From assembly GCA_964617565.1 (NCBI GenBank), contig CAZTYH010000010.1:1-54714 (forward strand): DNA of 54,714 nucleotides. Direction: 5' to 3'. Each line of letters starts with the position of its first letter. Positions within the stretch are counted from its first letter, which is position 1. This document shows positions 19,865 through 26,611 of this stretch, piece by piece. The notes beneath the pieces are model-generated. The model saw only the letters and a list, made by a program, of their open reading frames with translations. It was not told where the DNA came from and searched no databases. Both the position numbers and the translations under genes were made by a program. The stretch comes from JAKJGV01 sp964617565. Its GTDB lineage: Bacteria; Verrucomicrobiota; Kiritimatiellia; CAIQIC01; JAGNIJ01.

Positions 19865-20796
19865 TAAACATACTCCACTGTCGCGGGCGGCTTCGGCGTC
19901 AGGTCGTACAGGCACCGGTTGACGCCCGGTATTTCCACAACCCGCTCACATATCCGGTTCAATTTCTTCCACGGCAATTCCGTCGCCGTCGCGGTGCGCG
20001 CGTCCACGCTCTCAATGCAACGAACGACAATGATCTGCCCGAATTCGCGCTGGTTGTTGCGGATGCCTGTCGCATAATCGTTCAACAGCACCGCGAGATA
20101 CTGGAATGCGCCGCTGTCCTTCAATTCTTCTTCAACAATCGCCGTCGCTTTGCGCACCGTTGCCAGCCGCTCTTCCGTGATCTCGCCCACGATCCGCGCC
20201 GCGAGCGCGGGGCCGGGAAACGGGATGCGGTGAACCATCTCATCCGGCATGCCGAGGGCTTTCGCCACCGCGCGCACTCCATCCTTGCGCAGCGTCTTCA
20301 AGGGCTCAAGGACCTGGTATCCGTATTCCTTTTGCGGATCAATGCCCAGTTGCGCGAGAATGTTGTGCTGACGCTTGATGCCGGCCACCGTTTCCTCGAT
20401 ATCGGTGAGGATCGTGCCGTGAACCAGGAATTTCGCGCCGCTTTCGCGCACCAGTTTTCCGAACACCATCTGATAAAAGGTACTGGTGATGGCCTTGCGC
20501 TTTTCCTCCGGATCCGTAAGGCCTTTCAGCGCGCCGAGAAAATCAGCCCGCGCGTCAACCAATTCCACCGGAATACCCATCGCGGCAAACGCAGACACTA
20601 CGCGCTGAGGTTCGCCTTCGCGCATGATCGCGTTATCCACAAAAACGGTCTTCAACTGCTTGCCCAGCGCGCGATGCCCAAGAACGGTGCAGACGGCACT
20701 GTCCACCCCACCGCTCAAGGCGTTGATCGCCAATCCGCCGCCGACCGTTTTCTTCAATTCCGCCGATTGTTCCTCGATGAATTTATTGCAGTCCAT
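19864..20796 (-). CDS. Lone GMP synthase-type ATPPase (guaA paralogue)
   Basis: A 310-residue protein equal to the ATP-pyrophosphatase plus dimerisation part of GMP synthase, without a glutaminase domain, like the archaeal GuaAb subunit. The PP-loop ALSGGVDSAV is intact near residue 28 and PFPGPALAARIVGE is kept. Regions that normally touch XMP are changed: the family SHHNVGGLP is replaced by IKRQHNILAQLGI, and the ending KPPATIEWE is replaced by KPPATVEYV, losing the terminal glutamate. The complete guaA at 29536 keeps both motifs. It lies between nrpR (32 bases upstream) and carB. It may be an ammonia-using GMP synthase subunit or an enzyme with another substrate. Confidence 0.85.
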   Translation of the reverse strand: MDCNKFIEEQSAELKKTVGGGLAINALSGGVDSAVCTVLGHRALGKQLKTVFVDNAIMREGEPQRVVSAFAAMGIPVELVDARADFLGALKGLTDPEEKRKAITSTFYQMVFGKLVRESGAKFLVHGTILTDIEETVAGIKRQHNILAQLGIDPQKEYGYQVLEPLKTLRKDGVRAVAKALGMPDEMVHRIPFPGPALAARIVGEITEERLATVRKATAIVEEELKDSGAFQYLAVLLNDYATGIRNNQREFGQIIVVRCIESVDARTATATELPWKKLNRICERVVEIPGVNRCLYDLTPKPPATVEYV

Positions 20797-20828
20797 GTAT
20801 TTCCCCGTTCTTGTTGCTTGTGTTCGCC

Positions 20829-21836
20829 TCAATTCCGCGGGAAGCGATCCCGCACCAGATCGAAAGGTTGAAAGTGTCCGAATTCCTCGAGTCCGGCCAG
20901 TGATTGAATTTCCACGGGCGCACCGGCTTCGTGAATCGCCGCGATCGGATTCAATCCTCCGACCACCACAATGCCGGTCCTCCCTTCCGATACCGGAATA
21001 TCGAAAAGCGGCTGATTGGGATATCCGACGCCGAGGATTCCGCCGAGTCCGCAGGCCGCCATGCGCTTCTGCAACCGCGTCACATCCGCCAACGCAACCG
21101 ACGGAACTTCGCGAAAACTTGCGCCGATCACGCCCGTCCCGGTGCGGGAGCACTCTCGCACCCGAGTCATGCCCGCCTGGATAAATGTTTCGAGAGGATC
21201 CAGCGTCGTTCCTCGATATTCAATTAACTCAACGAAACGCACCGGCTTGCCATCGCACAACTCAAGCAAGCCGCCGAAACGTGAAGTCACCGGAATACCC
21301 TCATCGAGCAGAATGCCGTTAACGGTGACACTGCACACCGTGGCAATCGCAACCTGTCCACGCGGAACAGTGTAGCCACCTATCGTCTCGGTTTCCCGCG
21401 CGATTGCAATGCGCGACCCCATCCCCAGCTTACGCGCAAAGACCGGCTTCATGTCCTCCAGCGCGCGTGCCAGGTAGTTCTCACGAATCGTCGCGACATT
21501 GGCGATGATTGTTCCCTGTCCCGACCCCAAGCTCAGCGTCATCCGGTATCCGAGCGAATCAATCTTCGCGGCTACAAATCCGACCTTCTCAATCACGTTC
21601 GCCCGCGCAAGCTCCTCCCGCCCACGCTCCGATACTTCCCGCCCAGTACGCCGCCCGACAAAACGCGTAAGCCCCTCGCGATCCAACTGCAGAAGATAGT
21701 AACGTACCGTGCGCGGCTGAAGCATGGTCCCATTCGCCGCAAGGCGATCATGAATACGCGCGGCACCCGCAGGCTCACCCATTTCCTGCAGCGCCTTCAA
21801 TATCATCAGCTTGATCTGTTTGCTGTGTCGCGCCAT
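20829..21836 (-). CDS. nrpR: NrpR-type nitrogen repressor
   Basis: Predicted transcriptional repressor of nitrogen-assimilation genes. In methanogenic archaea NrpR binds paired operators and is released by 2-oxoglutarate. Residues about 5-70 form a winged helix (KQIKLMILKALQEMGEPAGA then IHDRLAANG and RTVRYYLLQLDREGLT). Residues about 80-325 form one NrpR (DUF128) domain, with landmarks VGFVAAKIDSLGY, GQVAIATVCSVTVNGILLDEGIPVTSRFGG and GVIGASFREVPS. Many archaeal NrpR proteins have two such domains; this one has one, at 335 residues. The start could be ATG 21836 or the GTG just before it. It heads the minus-strand operon and is divergent from gdhA, with a palindrome between. Confidence 0.88.
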   Translation of the reverse strand: MARHSKQIKLMILKALQEMGEPAGAARIHDRLAANGTMLQPRTVRYYLLQLDREGLTRFVGRRTGREVSERGREELARANVIEKVGFVAAKIDSLGYRMTLSLGSGQGTIIANVATIRENYLARALEDMKPVFARKLGMGSRIAIARETETIGGYTVPRGQVAIATVCSVTVNGILLDEGIPVTSRFGGLLELCDGKPVRFVELIEYRGTTLDPLETFIQAGMTRVRECSRTGTGVIGASFREVPSVALADVTRLQKRMAACGLGGILGVGYPNQPLFDIPVSEGRTGIVVVGGLNPIAAIHEAGAPVEIQSLAGLEEFGHFQPFDLVRDRFPRN

Positions 21837-21937
21837 CACTCGCCGTCTTTGCCGTATTCAAATGCCGCTTCAAGCCGCGTTCTCTGTAAGCTAATAATGA
21901 GAAGTTGGCAATTCTGCATTTAATAAATGATTTATAT

Positions 21938-21953
21938 ACGGCAATATTGCCGT
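21938..21953. promoter_or_regulatory. Candidate NrpR operator (CGGC-N6-GCCG palindrome)
   Basis: ACGGCAATATTGCCGT is a perfect 16-bp palindrome in the AT-rich nrpR-gdhA divergent region. Read as CGGC-N6-GCCG it has exactly the 4-6-4 geometry of known archaeal NrpR sites (GGAA-N6-TTCC). Partial half-sites recur nearby: GGCAAT at 21907, ATTGCC at 21987 over the gdhA -35 box, and TTTGCCGT at 21848 in the nrpR leader. Assignment to NrpR is inferred from position and symmetry. Confidence 0.6.
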
Positions 21954-21987
21954 TATATAAATTAATATATTTTCTATAATAAAGTGA

Positions 21988-22015
21988 TTGCCTTTGTTTT
22001 TATGGCTATTATATA
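21988..22015 (+). promoter_or_regulatory. Predicted gdhA promoter
   Basis: TTGCCT (21988-21993) and TATATA (22010-22015) are separated by 16 bases and lie 75-102 bases before the gdhA start. The -35 box overlaps the half-site ATTGCC and is 35 bases from the palindrome. A further inverted repeat GACAT-GTA-ATGTC (22036-22048) lies downstream of the -10 box and could be a second regulator site. Confidence 0.45.
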
Positions 22016-22089
22016 CCGTCTGAACATGCTGAATCGACATGTAATGTCATAATGGCATTTCTGTTCATTAAAGAAAGGAAGGTTAGGTC

Positions 22090-23427
22090 GTGGGATACAT
22101 TCAAGACGTGATCAGTGTTGTTGAGCGGCGCAACGCCGGCGAGCCGGAGTTTCTCCAGGCTGTTCGCGAGGTGCTGGAGTCTTTGGAACCTGTCGTCGAG
22201 CGCCACAAAAAGTATCAGGACAAGAAGATTCTCGAGCGCATTGTCGAACCCGAGCGTCAGATTGTTTTCCGCGTGCCATGGCTGGACGACAAGGGCCAGG
22301 TGCAGGTGAATCGTGGATTCCGAATTGAGTTCAACAGCGCCATTGGCCCATACAAGGGAGGCCTTCGCTTTCATCCGAGCGTGAACCAGAGCATCCTGAA
22401 GTTCCTCGGCTTCGAACAGGTCTTCAAGAACTCGCTCACCACCCTCCCGATGGGCGGCGGCAAGGGCGGTTCCGATTTCGACCCCAAGGGCAAGTCGGAC
22501 GCGGAAGTGATGCGCTTCTGCCAGAGCTTCATGACGGAGCTCGCGCGACACATTGGACCGGACACGGACGTTCCGGCGGGCGACATCGGCGTGGGCGGGC
22601 GCGAGATCGGATACATGTTCGGCCAGTATAAGCGCTTACGCAACGAATTCACCGGCGTATTGACCGGCAAAGGTCTGAAGTGGGGCGGCTCACTAATCCG
22701 CCCTGAAGCCACGGGCTATGGCGCCGTCTATTTCGCGGAAGAAATGCTCAAGACGCGCGGCGAAACGTTCAAGGGCAAGGTTTGCACCGTGTCCGGCTCC
22801 GGAAATGTCGCGCAGTACACGATCGAAAAGCTGAACCAACTCGGCGCGAAGGCGGTTTCGCTCTCCGACTCCAACGGAACCGTTTACGACAAGGACGGCA
22901 TCACGCCGGAGAAACTGGCGTGGGCCATGGAACTGAAGAACATCAAGCGCGGCCGCATCAAGGAATATGCGGACAAGTTCGGCTGCGAATATCGCGATGG
23001 CGTACGTCCGTGGTACATCAAGTGCGACTGCGCGTTCCCGAGCGCAACACAGAATGAGATCAGCGGCGACGAGGCAAAGGAACTGTTGAAGAATGGCTGT
23101 TACGTGATCAGCGAAGGCGCCAATATGCCGAGTACACCCGCGGCCGTGGATTTGTTCCTCGAAAAGAAGATACTCTACGGACCGGGCAAAGCTGCGAATG
23201 CCGGCGGCGTCGCCACATCCGGCCTGGAAATGACCCAGAACTCGATGCGCCTTTCGTGGTCGCGCGAGGAAGTGGATCAGCGGTTGAACCGGATCATGGT
23301 CGCCATTCACAAGTCGTGCCACGACACGGCTAAGGAATACGGCCAGGACGGCAACTACGTCATGGGCGCGAACATCGCCGGCTTCATCAAGGTTGCCGAC
23401 GCGATGATTGACCAGGGCGTGGTCTGA
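22090..23427 (+). CDS. gdhA: Glutamate dehydrogenase (catalytic)
   Basis: Reductive amination of 2-oxoglutarate with ammonia to glutamate. It is a 445-residue hexameric-type enzyme, close to the Clostridium symbiosum form even in numbering: K89 (GPYKGGLRF), K113 (VFKNSLTT) and the catalytic K125 (MGGGKGGSDFDPKGKSDAE) are all present, as are the catalytic aspartate in DVPAGDIG and the serine in VATSGLEMTQN. The Rossmann domain follows with GSGNVAQYT. Cofactor is probably NADP, judged from family type. The start is GTG, with AAAGAAAGGAAGG upstream. It is divergent from nrpR and the first gene of a plus-strand unit that includes a degenerate GDH. Confidence 0.95.
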   Translation: MGYIQDVISVVERRNAGEPEFLQAVREVLESLEPVVERHKKYQDKKILERIVEPERQIVFRVPWLDDKGQVQVNRGFRIEFNSAIGPYKGGLRFHPSVNQSILKFLGFEQVFKNSLTTLPMGGGKGGSDFDPKGKSDAEVMRFCQSFMTELARHIGPDTDVPAGDIGVGGREIGYMFGQYKRLRNEFTGVLTGKGLKWGGSLIRPEATGYGAVYFAEEMLKTRGETFKGKVCTVSGSGNVAQYTIEKLNQLGAKAVSLSDSNGTVYDKDGITPEKLAWAMELKNIKRGRIKEYADKFGCEYRDGVRPWYIKCDCAFPSATQNEISGDEAKELLKNGCYVISEGANMPSTPAAVDLFLEKKILYGPGKAANAGGVATSGLEMTQNSMRLSWSREEVDQRLNRIMVAIHKSCHDTAKEYGQDGNYVMGANIAGFIKVADAMIDQGVV

Positions 23428-23449
23428 CCAGACTATAAGGCCCCCTCAC

Positions 23450-23480
23450 CCACTCCCTCTCCCCAGGGGAGAGGGAGTGG
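23450..23480. repeat. CCCTCTCCCC hairpin after gdhA
   Basis: A 15-bp perfect inverted repeat (23450-23464 with 23466-23480) around a single base, made of CACTCCCTCTCCCC and its complement. It is followed by GTTTAC rather than a T-run. This class of intergenic hairpin is common in many bacterial genomes and could reduce read-through from gdhA. Confidence 0.7.
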
Positions 23481-23540
23481 TGGGGGTGTTTACACCACCT
23501 CGCGTGTAGCGCTGGGCAAAAAAGCGGTTTATACTTCGGC

Positions 23541-24736
23541 ATGATTTTGCAGAGGAACAGCGCAAACCCGCTTGTCAGAGATGTTCTTGCCAGGCCCTCC
23601 GCCACCGACCCGACAACACTCGCCACCGCCATAGAACAATGTTGTGCCGATATACTCAAGGAGTTATCCGGCGCGATAAAGATCGTGGCGACCGAGCACC
23701 CCGGCGCCGCACACGGCCATCGCTTCTACCCGGATATCAGCGGGTGGGCGTCTTCGCACAATCCTTATGCGTGGAGTGAGTACATTGATCCGGCGGCCGG
23801 CGTNNNNNNNNNNNNNNNNNNNNNNNNNNNNNNNNNNNNNNNNNNNNNNNNNNNNNNNNNNNNNNNNNNNNNNNNNNNNNNNNNNNNNNNNNNNNNNNNN
23901 NNNTGCTGACCTCAACCGGCGATATGTATCACCCCGTGACCGGAGAACCGATCCGCGCGCTCACCTGCGAGGGACTTTTACACGACACGCCTCTCGTCCA
24001 TTTCATGCGCGAGCTGTTGCACCGGCTTGCCGGAGCAGCAAACAATTCTGTTGAACTCACCTTTGTCCTTCAATTGAACGACGGTCTTGGCGCAATGGAT
24101 TTAACCCCGATCACGTTGAGAGCCATTGAGCACCCCATCCCCTTTGATCCGGCTACAGGCAAAGTCTTGCTTTCTTCGCAGGGATATACACTCGGTCGCA
24201 GCCGCTTCACGCGCTTTGACCGTCTCGTCCATATTTCACCCAGGCAGTACAGCCTGCTTTCGCTGACCAATCGCTTTGAACTGGCACGCCTGATGGGACG
24301 CATCCGGCGCACCCTTGGAGACGCCCCGTGGATACTGGCGGGACCCGGCCGCTGGGGTACAAGCAGTCCGGAACTGGGTGTTCCCGTGCGTTTTGCGGAA
24401 ATCAGCAGCGTGGGCACGCTTGTCGAAATCGCGGAAATGCATGAGGCGCTTACCCCGGAAGTTTCTCTGGGCACGCATTTTATGAACGACATTATCTCGC
24501 ACGACATTCTTTGCGCAGCCGTATTGCCTGAGCGGAAGGACCATTTTGTGGATAGCGCTTTTTTCGAGCAGGCGCCCAATTCGCTGGCGCGATTCATGCC
24601 CGGAGCGGAGGCCTGGAAGGATGTGCTTCACGTTCTTGAGGCCCACGATTGTGGAGGCGAATCGTTCATCGTATGGGCGGATGCCGTGCAGCGCCGAATG
24701 ATCTGCGCAATTGAAATGGAGATCAACAGCAGGTAG
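23541..24736 (+). CDS. PEP/pyruvate-binding domain protein, broken by gap
   Basis: Two pieces of one gene on either side of a 100-N gap. The first piece ends with HRFYPDISGWASSHNPYAWS, the second has GPGRWGTSSPELGVPVRFAE and SLGTHFMNDI. These are landmarks of the large proteins carrying a PPDK/PEP-synthase N-terminal ATP-grasp-like domain (PF01326). The reading frames differ across the N run, so its true size is not 100. The first piece is short: an ATG at 23541 begins only about 65 residues before the FYPDISG motif, whereas family members have several hundred residues there. The protein therefore looks N-terminally truncated. It ends 25 bases before the degenerate GDH. Substrate and reaction are unknown. 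Confidence 0.6.
23804..23903. other. Assembly gap (true break)
   Basis: One hundred N. Unlike the two other gaps, the flanks (GGCGGCCGGCGT before, TGCTGACCTCAACC after) do not repeat each other, so sequence of unknown length is missing inside the PEP/pyruvate-binding gene. Confidence 0.95.
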
Positions 24737-24761
24737 CTTTGACGAAACCGGAGACATCAGC

Positions 24762-26012
24762 ATGAATGAACAATCAAACGCTTTTGCCGTAGCCCAATCC
24801 CAGTTTGACGAAGCCGCCGAGATGCTCGGCATTGAACCCGCGATGCGCGAATTGCTGCGATGGCCGCGCCGCGAATACCGCTTCACGATCCCTCTCCGGA
24901 TGGACGACGGCGGCACGCAGGTGCTTCATGCGTACCGGGTCCAGTACAACGATGCGCGTGGGCCCTGCATGGGCGGCGTTCGATGGCACCCCGACGAAAC
25001 GATGGACACGGTCCGCGCGCTGGCCGCCTGGATGACATGGAAATTCGCCGTGCTCGATATCCCGCTCGGTGGCGGCAACGGCGGCGTGACCTGCAACCCC
25101 AAGAAACTTTCCAATGCTGAAAAGGAGCGACTGGCACGCGGCTGGATGCGCGTGATGGCGCGCGAACTCGGCGAGGACCGCGACATGCCCGCGCCCGATA
25201 TGTACACAACCCCGCAGGTCATGGCATGGATGGCCGATGAATTCGAAACCATCACGGGCTATTCGCATCCCGCTGTCATCGCCGGTAAGCCGCCCGCCCT
25301 GGGCGGATCGCAAGGCCGCCACGACGCCACCGCGCGCGGCGGCGTTTACTGTGTGCGCGAAGCGTGCCGGACTTTGGGAGTTGATCCGCATGGAGCCTTC
25401 GCGATTCAAGGTTTCGGAAATGCCGGCCAGCATGTGGCGCTCCTGCATCCCGAGATTCTCGGTGGCGGCGTTCTCGTGGCGGTGTCGGACACCAGCGGCG
25501 GCGTTTACAACGCCAATGGACTGGATCCCAAGGCCCTCGTGGACCACAAGCTCCGCACCGGGCAGGTTTCCGGGTTCCCCGGTTCGGAACCGATCACGAA
25601 CGAGGACCTCCTTGAGCTTGACGTGAACGTGCTTTATCCCGCCGCCATGGAAAACGTGATCACGCAGTCGAACGCGGACCGCATCCGCGCGAAGATCTGC
25701 TGCGAACTGGCTGATGGCCCCAGCACGCCTGAAGCAGATACGCTATTGCACGTGCGCGGCGTTCATGTGATCCCCGACTTCCTGGCCAATGCCGGGGGAA
25801 TGATCGTGGGATACTTCGAGCAGGTGCAGGGGAAGAACAACTACTTCTGGACGCTCGACATCGTGCATCGCCAACTGGACCGCCGGATGACCGATGCCTA
25901 CCAGTCCGTGTACCGCCTGCACAGGGACAAGAATGTGCCGATGCGCCTGGCCGCTTACCTCGTCGCCGTCAGCCGTATGGCCGAAGCGGTGAAACTTCGC
26001 GGCTGGGTGTGA
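24762..26012 (+). CDS. Degenerate glutamate dehydrogenase-like protein
   Basis: A 416-residue protein of the Glu/Leu/Phe/Val dehydrogenase family whose glutamate-binding residues are mostly gone. Aligned without gaps through this region to C. symbiosum GDH, K89 is M70 (GPCMGGVRW), the catalytic K125 is N106 (LGGGNGGVTCNP), and S380 is G350 (GGMIVGYFEQ). K94 (K113) and D146 (D165, in MPAPDMYTTP) remain. The dinucleotide-binding fold looks intact (AIQGFGNAGQHVA). The open frame is full length with no stop, so it is under selection. It probably lacks canonical activity and may be a regulatory partner of gdhA 1.3 kb upstream; a new substrate is the alternative. No strong Shine-Dalgarno is seen. 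Confidence 0.88.
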   Translation: MNEQSNAFAVAQSQFDEAAEMLGIEPAMRELLRWPRREYRFTIPLRMDDGGTQVLHAYRVQYNDARGPCMGGVRWHPDETMDTVRALAAWMTWKFAVLDIPLGGGNGGVTCNPKKLSNAEKERLARGWMRVMARELGEDRDMPAPDMYTTPQVMAWMADEFETITGYSHPAVIAGKPPALGGSQGRHDATARGGVYCVREACRTLGVDPHGAFAIQGFGNAGQHVALLHPEILGGGVLVAVSDTSGGVYNANGLDPKALVDHKLRTGQVSGFPGSEPITNEDLLELDVNVLYPAAMENVITQSNADRIRAKICCELADGPSTPEADTLLHVRGVHVIPDFLANAGGMIVGYFEQVQGKNNYFWTLDIVHRQLDRRMTDAYQSVYRLHRDKNVPMRLAAYLVAVSRMAEAVKLRGWV

Positions 26013-26027
26013 GCCTATTAACAGGCA

Positions 26028-26207
26028 TCAGTCTGCTGGGGACGCTTTCTTCGCATCTTTCGGCTTTTGCCCCACGAGATCCTTGTCGGCATTCATGACG
26101 CCTTCCATCATGAATTCCGCCGGGCGATCCTTGGCGGAATGATAAATCGCCTTTGTCGCACCGAAACGAACAATGCCCAGCTTCCGCAACCAATCCATCA
26201 ACGACAT
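26028..26207 (-). CDS. Hypothetical 59-residue protein
   Basis: Not recognised. It reads MSLMDWLRKLGIVRFGATKA and then ends in a lysine-rich tail (QKPKDAKKASPAD). The ATG at 26207 has AGGAGGG six to twelve bases upstream, inside the 3' end of the preceding gene, and the two genes overlap by 10 bp, which supports translation as a coupled pair. An N-terminal amphipathic helix is plausible. No known motif was found. Confidence 0.6.
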   Translation of the reverse strand: MSLMDWLRKLGIVRFGATKAIYHSAKDRPAEFMMEGVMNADKDLVGQKPKDAKKASPAD

Positions 26208-26455
26208 CCTCTGCCCTCCTGGTAGGTAAACAGCTCTCCGAGCGAATAAGAGCATCCTGTAGCTGCGTTCAACGCATTGCGGATTTTGACCTGCACGTGA
26301 GGTGTAAGCCTCCTGCCTTTGCAGGCGCGCGACACCATCTTATAGGTAATCTGTTCCGTTGAGGCTTTGACCAAATCGCCCGCTTTCATCCCGCGCTCGG
26401 CCATGATGCGGGCAATGGGCTGCTCACCGAGATTTCTTTCTTGTTCCTCTTCCAT
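26198..26455 (-). CDS. Small helical protein, possible HTH
   Basis: An 85-residue protein with no recognised family. The segment QPIARIMAERGMKAGDLVKA followed by KMVSRACKGRRLTPHVQVKI has the helix spacing of a lambda-repressor-like helix-turn-helix, including a basic recognition-like turn, so DNA binding is possible but unproven. It begins at ATG 26455 without a clear Shine-Dalgarno and overlaps the start of the 59-residue gene. The pair is divergent from pyrG; the 156-bp gap between them holds the inverted repeat at 26509-26522. Confidence 0.55.
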   Translation of the reverse strand: MEEEQERNLGEQPIARIMAERGMKAGDLVKASTEQITYKMVSRACKGRRLTPHVQVKIRNALNAATGCSYSLGELFTYQEGRGCR

Positions 26456-26508
26456 ATAACTGCATTGTCACATCTTATGCCGGTAATCACAAGCCACCGT
26501 CGCTTTCC

Positions 26509-26522
26509 CTACATTTTTGTAG
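26509..26522. promoter_or_regulatory. CTACA-TTTT-TGTAG inverted repeat
   Basis: A 14-bp inverted repeat (5-bp arms) in the gap between the small helical protein and pyrG. Thirteen of its bases (CTACATTTTTGTA) recur exactly at 41883-41895 just before nadE. It may be a shared operator or a pair of similar -10 regions. Confidence 0.35.
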
Positions 26523-26611
26523 CACAATCGGCAGGATCGTACGGTTTTTTGTTGAGGTCCGGCCTCAGTTAATGCATACGTGTCGAAAATCGCCCGGCGT
26601 AGGCGCGTGTT

